Position numbers and translations under genes: made by a program | Shown here: positions 12,129 through 24,227 of the stretch, in pieces | Layout of the letters: each line of letters begins with the position of its first letter | Numbering within the stretch: position 1 is the stretch's first letter | NCBI RefSeq assembly: GCF_014805625.2 | Contig: NW_023998433.1 | Span: 5,501,798 to 5,565,797, forward strand | Source of the DNA: Glossina fuscipes | Lineage: Eukaryota; Arthropoda; Insecta; Diptera; Glossinidae | DNA length: 64,000 bases | Direction of reading: 5' to 3' | Notes under the pieces: generated by a model | The model's database searches: none | Seen by the model: the letters and a program-made list of their open reading frames with translations, nothing else | Told to the model about the DNA's origin: nothing

Positions 12129-13530
12129 TTTATGTAATATAAATATGTATTTCAAGTCTATTTACTAATCGACTACCTCATCTTTTAGAATCAAAAAGTG
12201 TTCTTTCGAAGTGAGTTGGAATTAAATGGAATGAGTTGCAAATGTTTTTTTTTTTTATGTTCTTGTTGGGTATTTTATACGGAACCAAAAAAAAAAAGAA
12301 GCAACAACAAAGAAAACGAATATCACCAAGCATTTATACAATTAGACCTGCTTATATAATATCATTGAAAAAATATTTTTGATAATTGAAGAATTTCGCT
12401 CTGTAGTCATCAGCTGCATTAGTTAGTTTAAACAAGAAACCATATTTCGTTGATTGGCTTTACTATAAGGTCGGCGAAACACAAATATAAATAATATAAG
12501 ACATACGAATAACAATTTAGATTTATCGTTCCGCCAATTAGGATAATGATTGGCACAAGCATAAAAACAACAATACTGAAAGATATTCTCTCACACACTT
12601 TTCACTTACATCAAGACAGACACTTACGCAGATGGACATACCTTACAATCTAAACAATTTTCACAAGCTAACCTCAAACCTGATGTATTTATGATTCTTA
12701 TTGTGTTGTTCTAAAGCGCGTTAAATATTTTAGAGGATCCACTAAATCGATACCACCGATGCCCTTTGTTTTGCATTCATCAGTTCTTGGAAATTTAGCA
12801 AAGGAACAGAAGCGAGAAAGAATTTTACCATCTGTTCTTTGTTTATTTGCTCCTTTTATTGTATGAGGCACAGAAAAAAATTTAACAAATTACACAAGTA
12901 TTCAATTCTAACAATGTGTGATCTTTGCTTTGATAACACCCAACACCAACACCAGCACCGACACCAACGTCGACTTCATGCATAAATTCAGGAACGAGAA
13001 TTTAAGAAAGAAAGCATATAACTAAAGGAGAGAATATTTTTTTTATTTCGTAAAAACTATAAAGAAGCAAACGCCTTGGGTGACAGTTTTTAACACCGAA
13101 AGCTTTAAAAAATCGTATTTCAACAAACAATATAGATAAGTGAATTATAATGAGCCATACAAACATATGTCCGAAACAGTTAATTGAAAAATTTATCGAT
13201 TAGATCAACAATTTTAATGATCAAATCGAACAGGACTAAATAAGAGAGAGAAATAGAGGAAACTCAAAGGCAAAGACAAGACACCGAAATTATAAATAGG
13301 GAGCAATTATTGGAGTTTAAAAATGTTCATCGAATTTATTGACTTACTGATTGAGGGCACGTGTTAAAAGAATTTATGACTATACTGTGTTCAAGAAACG
13401 TGTTTCTTACATCCCTGCGTTCATCAACAATTGAAACTTGGTCAATTAAATTGACTTAATTCCTTGAGAATAAGTTTTGAAATGATTGTTGTACGCAAAC
13501 GAATCCACAGTTAAAAAAATATATATAGAA
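12129..13530. other. Gene-free intergenic stretch
   Basis: AT-rich DNA with poly-T/poly-A runs (12246-12257, 12284-12295) and a short degenerate ACC/CAC tract (12938-12974). No gene seen. Confidence 0.55.
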
Positions 13531-14220
13531 ACAAGTAAGAAAATTGAAATCGGTCGGGATCGAATCTTTTATACTACAAAGTTGCGCAAACAGATAGATG
13601 GACAGACGAATAGACGGACATGTTTAGATGTATTCTGAATTTGAAACTTGCCAAGAACTTGCATACTTTACGGGGTTTTTGAAGCTTGTTTTCGCGTGTC
13701 ATAAAGTTATTGAAAAAATAATTAAATTTCGGTACACTATAACATTGGATTGGTGTGGTCAATTTTTTCCATTTTTGTGTACAAATGCTACAGCATCGAA
13801 TACAGAATATGCATTCAAATTTTTGTACATTTACTTGCTGAAGTTTATGAGTAATGAGCAAAAAACCAATCTTTCATTCTCATTGAATAACTGAGGTGTT
13901 CTCTGTTTACGCGGTGCTGTGGGCGCGTCCGTCGACCGACTCGATCCATTTTCAGTACCAACTGGCGTGCAGTAGCTCCCAATGTTTCTACCAAGCTTGA
14001 AGGTGGTACCTTTAATTTTGCGGCCACGAGAATGTTTACAGCAGACATTACATAGATGGACAACCAGACAGATGGACGGACATACATGCTTAAATCGATT
14101 TAGAACTTAGTGCTGATCAAGAATATATATACTTTGTTAAGTCGCTGGTACTTCCTTCTGGGCGTTGCAGACGTTTGGCAAAATGAATTCACTTCTCATT
14201 CCTCGGGGATGGGTATAAAA
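13531..14220 (+). repeat. Dispersed repeat family B, longest copy
   Basis: Begins CAAGTAAGAAAATTGAAATC and ends GGGATGGGTATAAAA. Inside are two successive modules: a GACAGATAGATGGACAGACG-like run followed by ATTCTGAATTTGAAACTTG (13590-13655), and a second run, CAGACAGATGGACGGACATAC, followed by AAATCGATTTAGAAC, GATCAAGAATATATATACTT and CTTCTGGGCGTTGCAGACG (14060-14175). The same modules occur in the same order at 59420-59986. Repeats of this wording are widespread in fly genomes, which is established knowledge of dipteran intergenic DNA. The class is unresolved. Open frames inside it are not genes. Confidence 0.7.
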
Positions 14221-14284
14221 AGAAGACTATTTCAGTAGATATGGTAGATATGGATTTAAAACTTACTATAGGGTGAACATTACC

Positions 14285-15466
14285 AGTTCGTTTCAACGGC
14301 CAACTCATACCCGGACGGAGTCCCAAACAAGGCCTTTAAGTCATCGATACGAAGTAGGCCAGACGTCTTCGTGACGATGCTCCAAAGGTGCCTGGAGGAA
14401 AGGATTTTTCCAGATGAATGGAAAATCCAAAGGTTGGTCCTCATTCCGAAGGCTAATAAACCACCGAACGAGCCATTGTCATAACGACCTATGTGGCTGG
14501 TAGACACAATAGGCAAGGTATTGGAGAGGATCGTATACGAACGCCTGCTAGTTGTGGCCGAAAAAAGATGTGCTTTCTGGGATAACCAGTACGGATTCAG
14601 AAGAGCGCGATCTACAAAAGATGCCATAAATCATGTCGTGGCGCTTACCTCAAACGCTATAGCCGGAGACCGATGGAGGGGCGGCGATAAAAAGTACTGC
14701 GCCGTCCTTCACTTCGTTACATTAAATCCCTTCAATTCGGCGGACTGATGGATCTTTCGTGAAGCTCTCATAAGAATGCAGGTTCCAAGGTATATACTTG
14801 AGATAATAAGAAGCAACCTTTCGAACCTTTCGAAAACACGTTAGTGTATGACAGCGGCAATAGAAAAGAGTCGCATAAAATAACGGCGGGTGTCCCACAG
14901 GGATCAGTTCTTGGCCCTCTCTTGTGGAACATAATGTATAACGGCGTTTTCGAACTTAATCTTCCTGCCGGTGCAGCGATTATCGGCTTTGCCGACGACA
15001 TAGCAATCGTACTGGTCGTGAAGTGTGTCGCGCACGTAAAAAAGAAGGCTAGCGAGGGTTAAAGTGGAGGCGTGGTTAGAAGATATGGGGCTAGAGCTAG
15101 CAGAGCATGAAAGTGAGGCGGTGCTAATAAGCAGCCGGAAGCGCGTGAAAGACGCTGCATTCGAGTCGGGTAACACATGCTGCAGCCATCCCTTACTTTG
15201 ACAATTCGCCAAATTGCCAAGCATACTGGGGAACGAACGAATATACAGAGAATACCATCTTTCGCTGCAATAGGTTCAAGAATAGCGGACCCCAAATAGA
15301 ACCGAGTGAAATATTGGAGGGGTTAACTGCCAGCAAAGAGGCCTGGAGCACCATAGGAGACTTTGTAAGGAGAGTGCTCAAAGTACTATGGCGGCCTGAA
15401 ATGCAGCGGGTGGAGAGAAGAGAAGAACTAACAGTATCTTTTGATAATTTTCTACCTCTAGCTTGA
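14285..15466 (+). pseudogene. R1-clade non-LTR retrotransposon ORF2 fragment (reverse transcriptase and C-terminus)
   Basis: The fragment starts inside ORF2 just before the RT domain (SYPDGVPNKAFK, FPDEWKIQRLVLIPKANKPP). It then reads through the palm: LVDTIGKVLERI, NQYGFRRARSTKDAI, GGDKKYCAV and FNSAD (14491-14748). After a frameshift come TAGVPQGSVLGPLLWN and the catalytic FADD box (14988-14999). A third frame gives GLELAEHESEAVLISSRKR (15080-15140). Part of the thumb and CCHC region is missing. The ORF2 C-terminal tail is readable from 15299 (LEGLTASKEAW, IGDFV) to a TGA at 15464-15466. All four conserved blocks are in R1 order and R1 wording. At least two frameshifts and several stops make it inactive. 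A (CA)n tract begins only about 12 bp past the stop, as discussed in the findings. Confidence 0.88.
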
Positions 15467-15475
15467 ACAGCAAAA

Positions 15476-15505
15476 GCACACACACACACACACACACGCG
15501 CGCAC
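15476..15505. repeat. (CA)n microsatellite at the LINE 3' end
   Basis: GCACACACACACACACACAC followed by GCGCGCAC, directly downstream of the R1-clade ORF2 stop codon with no long 3' UTR in between. Confidence 0.9.
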
Positions 15506-18500
15506 AACTCTGTTATTTTTCAATATTCAACTTTAGTAATTGTATTTCTATATTAGTTATTTATTTTACCTCAATTACGAGCATATATGGGAAAACAACA
15601 AAATAATACACAATTGAATGCCATTATTTGTCGGTGTGTCCGTCCGTCCGCCTGTTTGTTTGTCCGTTCGCTTTTGCGCACTCTTCTATATATGTATACA
15701 AGCGGAAAAGTATTACCGTAGCTGGATAAGTGAATCCCTCATCGACGATGATGATGGTGATGTATTTGTTTGGCTGAACATTGTTTTCTACTTCAAGTGT
15801 GTTTAACAACCAAGTAAAGCAATCTGGTTCTCTGCAATACACAGTAATGCTTATACATATACATGTACCCGGGTATTGTGTGGGTATTTTTGCCTCTGTG
15901 TCCAGCCAATCTTCCCGGGGTTGTCCCTTTTGGACATTTGATATATTTTTCATTTGTTTTTTATATATTTATCTATTTATTTTTTCCACTATTTTCTACT
16001 TTGATTTCGATTTTGATTCGGTGTTTGTTTTGTACATACGATACAATATTGAAATGTTACATTGCGCTTGGATAGAAAAAGAAAAAAAGAAAAACAAAGT
16101 ACAACAGTTAGATTTTATGTATATGCCTGAAATGTGTGTGCTGTTCATACAGAGTTACTTACAACATCGAAACACACAGAATACAATATGTTTCACATTC
16201 GGTCTCTTCACATTTCCTAAGCTTTATTGACAGTTGGAAAACAGGAAAGATGTACATTTTGCTATATTTGTATTACTTTTTATTTTTGCTTCTCTTGGTT
16301 TTTATCTCTATATAAGCATCATTTATTTAACTCAATGATATGTGTATCCCCTACGCTAAGGTTACAGCTTATGTTAATTTCTTAACATGCATGTAAAAAC
16401 AAAAATTTACGATAGCAAAGAATATCTTCTTCTTCCCCTTCTTCTTCGTTTGCTTTTTAAATTAAAGACAGCGTATATGTATAAGTATAATCTAAGTGAA
16501 CGGTCTGCTTATGTTCAAATGAAAGAAACTTAATAAATAATTCCAAGACCGCAAAACTAACAAATTCACTCATACGGCCACTATACACCGTGAACAGCTT
16601 TTTTTGAGATTATATTGTGATGTCCTGTTCTAACTTCTTTCGGCAAACTGTACTGGTTATACATTATGGATCTTTATAAGCTTCTTCTTCAAGCTTCGCA
16701 AATTGTACAAACTTTCATCCTTTTTTCTTTTTCTTTCATCAATATTTGCTTCTGGTAACTCATGCAGTCGCGTCCAATCACAATCAATACAATTAATCAT
16801 GAGAAATAAATAAGAAACATTGAACATCTAGTGAAAGAGTTCGTCGTGTACTTGGGAAGATAGGTGGGTAAGATAGGGTTTTACAATTAATGGCGGCTAG
16901 TTGGTTAGTTATTTTTGGTACAAAATAGAAGAATACATTATGGTCGTAATGTAGTTGTTATAAAACTAAGCAACACAAACGAAAAGTAGAAAAATTGGAA
17001 GAGGATATCAAAGAGTCTGTCCGATTTGCAAAAAATTTCGATTCAAATAATTAAATCATTTATCTCTGCTTGTTTTATCTGCAGCTGAGGATCAATTCGC
17101 AAACGGCCAAGTCCGAAAAGGAGTTTACAGAACTTTTTAAAACTAGTTAATCCAGAATGTAGAAACTCTTCTTTGAAAAATAATAAAAAACATTTTTTTG
17201 TTTTTTATCTTGAATTTTTTGCAGAATTTTTGCGAATCATTTTTAGAAAGATAAGTGATGATGAGCTAAACGAAAAGAGATTTTTCTGCTTTGTTGCAAG
17301 TTGCTTGACTTTGTTCAAACGAAGTATCAAAAGTGTGTTAAATTTTTTATATTTATCTCCAAAGTACGCAAGGAATTGGCCGCAAGGATACTTGAATTGG
17401 AAGAATGAAGTTTAGTTGATAAATTTCCGATACCAACGCTCTCGGTTACTTTCTCGCTCTCCTTTTCTGGTTCTCACTTTCGCTTTTTGCACATCTATTT
17501 ATTGAGGATATTATATTGAGTGACGATTGTATAAAATGATTGGAAACAGATATTACTAGCTCCCATAAAGAAACTATGAACGATGAACAATTTCCATAAT
17601 TGTTTTTCGAAATTTCGAAATTTCTATAATTCTACAATTAGTAGGAGTTATGGATGCCTGTATCACATCTTTCATGGTTAGATAAGTTTCCACCTATAAA
17701 AGCTATAAGCTACGTATTTATTGGAAATAAATATAAAACAGACATTTTCTTTTGCGAGAATAAAATTTTAAATAATATTTCTAAGAAATTTCTTTAAACT
17801 TGGGATTCTGAGTCGATTTAGATATATTCGTTTAACCACAAGTTACAAAATTGTTACAAATTACTTTACGATTGCAAGAACTAAAGTAAAAGGCAGAAAT
17901 TTGCTAATCAATCTCTGTTAGCTGAATCAATCGTAGAACTTTTGCCTTCCTCCAACAACAACAATCCAATTTACCAAATTAAATTGATGTAAGTTTAACT
18001 AAAATGTTTTTTTTATTTATGTTTAATCTAGATCGTTCCAAACGATCGTGAAACCAAAGCAAATATTGTTTTCTTTTATTATTTTGGTGTTGATGTCAGT
18101 ACTTGATATGTTTTCTTAAGTGTTACAAGCATAATAAAATTTCAATATTTAGTGATAGGGGAATAAAACAAAAACTATTTTATACCCAACAAATCGGCAG
18201 ACCATGAGGTATGGCTAGACTTTCTGTGATGCTAGTAATTCCTTTTGTTGTTTTGTTGCAATTCCTATTAATTTACTTTGCTTAGAATTAGCCTAAATCG
18301 AAATAGAAAATTAAACATCTGCCATATGTATATTAAACTAATGACCACAGACTAATAGGTGAAAATGGAGATAATCTTTAGACAAGACGCAAAAGATTAT
18401 GTTTATTTAAAAATAATTATGAAGGCCATGGTAACATCGCTTTCAAAAGTGCTCCGAGTCCGATAACAGGCATTCCCACAATAAATAGAATCCATTGGCT

Positions 18501-19085
18501 GCACTAGTGATAACAACGCTCTAAAGATGTAATAAAAGTTTTTTTCTTTCTTTGTTAGGAAGGTTTTTCATATATCGAGTCGACTTGTGTTCTGAATAGT
18601 ACGTGTTTTCTTTTTCGTCTGCAATTTTTTTTTGATTGTATTGGTTTTTCGTGTATTTCGCTCGTGTCTGACTGAGGGTTTTATGGTAAGCTAATTATCG
18701 CGGGTACCTTGTGTGTGTTTGTTTTTTCATGTAAAAAATAGCAAAAAAAAAAAAAATCAAAAGAAAAAATAATCAAAAATTGAAAACGCTTGACAGTTGA
18801 TATTTTATATTATTTAGCAGTTCCCAATCCTTTTGCAAGCGAGTGTTTTCTTTCTCTTTACTGTACTATAAACTAACAACAAAAATTATTATAGCTTCGG
18901 GGTCGCCAGATAAAAACTTCAGCAGATTTCAATTATTGGCAGACAAATCAACGGAAAGAAAAAAATAAAAAAATTCGCACTTTCGGGTATTGTCAATCAG
19001 CAAGATCACTGCGATTGATAAAAAAGATGTGTTATTTCTTTAGCTAATGCTAACATAACAATTTCACAAAATTAGTTCCTTCGCT
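15506..19085. other. Gene-free intergenic stretch
   Basis: No gene recognised. A short run of CCGTCCGTCCGCC-type sequence (15638-15665) produces antiparallel open frames (15618-15953) that are not genes. A degenerate CTT tract lies at 16426-16449. The open frame at 17173-17415 has no recognisable motif. A possible family B end (TTTTATACCCAAC, minus orientation) is at 18178-18195. Confidence 0.5.
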
Positions 19086-20494
19086 ATGAAAAAAGCTCTA
19101 GATGGCATAAGATATATTCACTCATACATTTACTTTATCGCGATTCTTCGCGATGGGCCTTGGTGGAACTACACGTTATCGAGGACAAACAAAATGGGTT
19201 TATGGCCCCACTCTAAAAGATGCCCTGATCGTGATCAGTTGTTGTTATATAAAAAAGCCAATTCTCTATTCAGGAAGGAATGACGAATATTGAACTCACT
19301 CAGATTTGAACTTTTTTTGAAAAGAATTCACAGAAACACATCAATGAAAGTTGTCTGGAACAAGTCAACAGACTCAGCGGGACTTCAAATTCGAACGAAA
19401 TTTTTGACTTCTGCACTCCCAATGGAACTGACGCAGAAAAGATTTCTAATTAATTTGGAAAAATGTGGTGCGAATACTTCTCTGACAGTAACTTCTCCAG
19501 AACCTTCCATTTTAACAAAGATGAATTTCATACAATACGTTTCTTGGAAAAGCTATGCGCACATTAACATTACTGCTTACCTTACCAAAATGCTTGTTTT
19601 AAGCAAGATCGACTATGGTTTGATAATTTATGGGAATAGCTGCAAATCTAATATCAACATCCTTAAGCCGGCGTACCACGAAGCGATTGGAACAAGTTGC
19701 TGTGCTTTTCAGGTGGCATCTAACAACAATATTATAAGTGAAATTGGTCTCCCAGCTTTAGGAAATAAACGAAATGAAAAGCTAAAATCGTTCCGAAGCT
19801 TTTTAATTCAAACGAACCTATTGTCGGTGAAAATGTGAAAAAGATTATTATTACCAAGAAAATTTGAAAGTCACCACCCGTAATTTACTGTTGCTTGTAT
19901 ATTCCGCTATTTTGGTCTTAAACCTCCATAGGTTTTGACATTCGGCGTCTGTGCACCAGCAAGAAGACAGTCCAAGCTACGCCTTCAGGAATTTAACTAC
20001 TGAAAAAGCCCAAGTACTGGAGGGTAACGGTTGAAATTTTTTATATAAAGATTTTATATAAAAATCCTTCGGTCTGATAAAATTAAAATGCTTTGGATAA
20101 CAACTCATATCGGTTTGTTGGGAAATGAGCAAGCTATTCGAGCTGCGAAGTAAGCTGAATCTGAACCTTTAATTATGGATGATGTCATGGAAAACTTCGA
20201 CGTTCAAAGATACATTGAAAGAAAAGTTAAAGAGAAATTTATGCAAGGAGATTTACAATACTATTGTGCTGGTAATAGTCTTTTATTATCCCTCATTTAA
20301 TTCCACTTTTATATCCAACTAATATTGAGAAAGTCAAGATCAAAACATTTTCGAGAATTCGCCTTGGCCAGACAAATACAAGTCACCAATGGATCTTAAG
20401 AAAGTGTTCTTCCCCAATGTGCAATTGTGGGCAAGATTTCGTTATAAAACACATTCTTTGTGACTGTCTTAACTTTTCCTTTGATAGAAATATT
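19086..20494 (+). pseudogene. LINE with RNase H (I/Loa-type group), RT core deleted
   Basis: Three blocks in correct ORF2 order show this was a non-LTR retrotransposon. First, the endonuclease/RT spacer: PWWNYTLSR, KRCPDRDQLLLYKKA, LFRKE, then LFLKRIHRNTSMKVVWNK (19150-19370), continuing in another frame as NRLSGTSNSNE and FNKDEF. Second, the RT thumb: LTKMLVLSKIDYGLIIYGNS, followed by EIGLPALGNKRNEKL (19585-19790). Third, the RNase H and tail: MLWITTHIGLLGNEQA (20090-20135), FSRIRLGQTNTSHQW and the zinc-like CNCGQDFVIKHILCDC (20350-20470). The palm with the catalytic aspartates is absent between blocks one and two: the sequence jumps from the pre-RT region to the thumb in under 100 bp. Stops and frameshifts confirm decay. 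The last few codons are fused in frame to a mariner transposase. Confidence 0.8.
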
Positions 20495-21436
20495 GCATTT
20501 GGAGCAAATTATGTGCAATTTTGGTTTCGTAGATTCTGTTCAGGAATTTTTGATGTTAAAGATGCACCTCGCACAGGTAGGCCGGTCGTCGAAAATGTCG
20601 ATAAAATCGGAGAAATGATCGAAGTTGACCGGCATGTTAGCAGTCGTAACATCGCCCAGGAGCTAAAAATCGACCATAAAACAGTTTTAAACCATTTACA
20701 CAAAGCTGGATTCAAAAAGAAGCTCGATGTTTGGGTGCCACACCAATTAACAGAAAAAAACATGATGGATCGAATTTCCATCTGCGAAGCCTTGGCCAAA
20801 CGGAATGAGATGGACCCATTTCTTAAACGGATGGTGACTGGAGATGAGAAATGGATCACATACGATAACCCTGTGCGAAAACGATCGTGGTCAAAGAGCG
20901 GTGAAGCACCTCAAACGGTAGTCAAACCAGGACTAACGGCCAGGAAGGTTTTGCTATGCATTTGGTGGGACTGGAAGGGGATTATTTATTATGAGTTGCT
21001 TCCATATGGTCAAACGCTAAATTCTGATTTCTACTGTCAACAACTGGACCGTTTGAAGATAGAGATTGACCAGAAACGGCCAGAATTGGCCAACAGGAGA
21101 GGTTTCGTGTTCCACCAGGACAACGCTAGGCCACACACATCTACAGTGACTAGCCAGAAACTTCGGAAGCTTGGTTGGGAAGTTTTAATGCATCCGCCAT
21201 ACAGTCCGGACTTGGCACCAAGCGATTATCATCTTTTTCTTGCATTGTAAAATTTCTTTAATGATAAAAAATTGGAATCTAGGGAGGATTGTGAAAATCG
21301 ACTACTAGAGTTTTTTGCAAATAGAGACTAGGACTTCTATGAGAGAGGTATTTTGAAGTTACCTTTAAAATGGCAACGAATCATACAACAAAACGGTGCA
21401 TATTTGACCCAAATCGGACAATCCGAAGCATGTTAA
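20495..21436 (+). pseudogene. Mariner transposase, 5'-truncated, near-complete D,D34D core
   Basis: This is the best-preserved transposase of the window and resembles mellifera-type mariners. The open frame actually starts at 20417 in LINE sequence; mariner wording begins at residue 27 (AFGA), then VQFWFRRF and the GRPV linker. Helix-turn-helix two covers residues 70-100 and WVPHQLTE is at 106-113. All three catalytic aspartates are present: D143 (TGDEKWITYDN), D235 (HQDNARPH) and D270 (PYSPDLAPSD), with exactly 34 residues between the last two. The frame stops at 21248-21250, where a TAA replaces an expected glutamine codon. Reading on gives NFFNDKKLESREDCENRL, a second stop (TAG for CAG) in the NRD-DFYERG block, then LPLKWQ and a terminal stop at 21434-21436. 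The N-terminal about 60 residues and the 5' inverted repeat are missing. Few other lesions suggest a fairly recent insertion. Confidence 0.93.
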
Positions 21437-21827
21437 ATAAAGTTCTGAAGTTCATATAAAAATAATGGATTTCTTTTTTTATAAATGACAGAAAATTGTG
21501 TGTGAGGCTTAGTGCTTCAAACTTTTAAAATAATAATGATTACGATGATGATCGAGACTCTCTCTGAGCTTTTTTTGGCATAGGTGTTATCCACCACATT
21601 GTTAGCATTGAAAATCGTTATGACTGTTATTTATTTATTTTTTTTTTTGAATCTACGGATAATATTAGATTAGACCGAATGACTGTTTTATTCGTCATTT
21701 TAAGTGCTAGTCTAAAAACTGTTTATGCCAATGTATAGGATTACTTTATTAAAACTATTAAGCTTAATATCTAATGTTCTTTTTTACACTAGAGCCGACA
21801 GCCTCTGTTGCATTTGTTTCATTAGTC

Positions 21828-21860
21828 TAAATATAATAATAATAATAATAATAATAATAA
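21828..21860. repeat. (AAT)n microsatellite
   Basis: About ten uninterrupted ATA/AAT units. Confidence 0.95.
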
Positions 21861-22264
21861 GTTTTTCCGAAAAAAAAGTGTCTCTCAACAATTTGAATAA
21901 AATTGAATAAAATTGAAAAACTTGGAGGGTATAAATTTGCTTATAGTCATTGTATACTTTAGCTTCGCATTGGAAAATACAATCGTTGCGTATCGAGTTT
22001 GCTCTGTTTAAATATTTGCTTAACTGAAACTTTTCTGCAATTGCAAATATTGTTTATCGACAATATATAGATAGAATAGCTGATAGAACATATTAGTATT
22101 TCTTGTTGTATATGGGATACATACGTATCCATAAGCAACACCATTGTTTCAATAAGTATAAATGAGCCACAGCTGGATGCATTTAAACAGACAGATCAAC
22201 ATTTAACCGTATATAATATAATCTATAGCTGCCTCTGTATGTAACCAAACGTGCGTAAGTGTTG

Positions 22265-22296
22265 GAAAGGGTGAGGGGAGGGGGGGGGGGGGGGGA
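22265..22296. repeat. G-rich tract with 16 consecutive G
   Basis: AAAGGGTGAGGGGAG followed by a pure G run at 22280-22295, within otherwise very AT-rich DNA. Confidence 0.95.
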
Positions 22297-23069
22297 AGCA
22301 ACTAAGTTGTATTGAACTTAAAAGCGACATCATCAATATATATTTATATATATATCGTTTTTCTTTCTTTTTTATTATTTCATTTATTTTTCTATACACT
22401 AATATTGACTTTGAAGTATTTGAATTTTTCCCAACAAGAGAGTTAGTGCTTGTGAAACAGATACTGTGTTACGAAATATCAATATCTTCAAAGCATTGAT
22501 TACGGCATCCTACACTTACGTAACGCATGGATGATGATAAGATTTTATAAGCATGTACAAGTACACACATATATAAACTTGTTGTGGGTTTTATGAGAAT
22601 CTCTTGTAGTTCCTGTTATTGTGTACGTGTTATATCCTAAGGATATTGTTGTGTTCTTCTTGTTTAAAGATTTCAGCAGTGTGTGATGTTTTGCTGTTGT
22701 TCGTTTATTATATTTAATTTTTTTTTTTTTTTTTTTTGATTTATCATCGTATGGTTTTTGGTGTTGTTGCCAGTTGTTGAAAGAGAGTTCACTCTCTGAC
22801 AGGTTGTCAGTGGTCTTAATTATCAGCGAAAAGTTGAGATTTCAACACATATATAATACTTTCGCTTGTTTCTGGGATGCAATGAAGGGAGGTAACTGCT
22901 GTTAATTACTGACTAATTGTAATTTTATCTAAAAAGGATTTGTGTTCGCTTTTTTGTTTTTGTTTTGTAGAATATAATTACAATGGACTTTCCTTTGCCA
23001 AAATCTGATAATATTATAAATATATTCGTAAGAACTTTCTTTACGCCTTTAAAGTGCAAAAATGAATTC

Positions 23070-23128
23070 GGTTAATAATAATTATAATAATAACAGTAAT
23101 AATAATAATTATAATAATAATAATGATC
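23070..23128. repeat. Imperfect (AAT)n microsatellite
   Basis: AATAATAATTATAATAATAA units with a few substitutions. Confidence 0.9.
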
Positions 23129-24227
23129 TCCTCTAATTGGAACTATTTAAAATAATTGCTTTCGGTTTATGCTAATTTGATGTTGTATTGTTTTGCAAAC
23201 AAAGTTTTGCAGTTTTGGCCACCGGACGTCAGTCATTTTTGAAAGCTCTTTGTCTGCATTCTTTTTACCTTTGGTGGTAGTTAGCTAATGGCATTTTTCA
23301 CTTTGATCGTTTATCGTTCAGCCAACTTTATGAATTCGCTGTTATATTACTAAGTAGGTACGACTGCGAATATGTTGAAATAAACATACGTTGTCGGTAA
23401 TAATAAAACTTGATGGTTAAAAATGGCCAACGCTAACTTATACTTATAATCATTTTAACGGTATATTAAACTATTACTCTTACTGATACTGACTGAGATA
23501 TACTATACCTACAAAGTTGCATGCAAAATTGTGCTGTACTCTCAACTCGACAAACATTTCCGCTTTATATGGTAACCTGTCGTCATTAAACGTACCGTAG
23601 CTAGTAGAATAGAGGAAGCTCAAGTACTTTATAAATTATGTAGACTAATGCAGGCACACGTTAACGTAACGTATAAAGTATTTGATTGCTTATCAGATTT
23701 TTAAGGTAAAATGAAAGCGTTACCGATACTTAAAAAAATTTTTCAGTCTCTTAAAAAAATATACCTTATCATGGTTGGACTCTTACATTATATCGATGGA
23801 TAAACTTTTTATTTATGCAGTTGGTTTAAGTCAGAAAAATACAATTATAGGTAACTTCGTTTTATATATATATTTATAAAAAAATAAGTAAAAATGTGCT
23901 AAAGAATTTATCAGCTCCCTTATGGTAAACGACGTATAAGAAGCAGAATAAAGCATACATGCTCGTAGCCATGCATGCAATTCAGATTCTTCGCTAAAAG
24001 GACGATTCTTTCTAATATTAATGTAAAGGCTATCTTTCCTTTATTTCCCTAAATAAAGGACATAGTAAATATATCTTTTATTCTTCTATGTCTGCATAGA
24101 CTATTGAGGAAATGCTCTAATGCAAACCTTCAAGTATTTATGGTCAATTATCGTCTTGCATGTATTATGCTTATTTTTTTCCTTACAAAAAGCATCCATT
24201 CATTGAGAAAAATTGCTGAAATATTTA

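Larger units (their letters stand above)
21437..24227. other. Gene-free stretch rich in simple repeats
   Basis: Holds an (AAT)n tract at 21828-21860, a run of 16 G at 22280-22295, a poly-T run at about 22719-22738 and an imperfect (AAT)n tract at 23070-23128. No coding sequence seen. Confidence 0.65.

Noticed and set aside
13574..14087. Several 80-95-residue frames on both strands
   Set aside because: They lie wholly inside the family B repeat and are not conserved in the aligned copy at 59420-59986.
14211..14220. GGGTATAAAA as a promoter TATA box
   Set aside because: It recurs as the fixed end of the family B repeat, including in minus orientation near 48932, so it is a repeat feature with no gene downstream.
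15193..15507. Minus-strand frame of 104 residues across the R1-like LINE and CA repeat
   Set aside because: It is the shadow of the plus-strand LINE sequence; the start is VCVCVC from the microsatellite.
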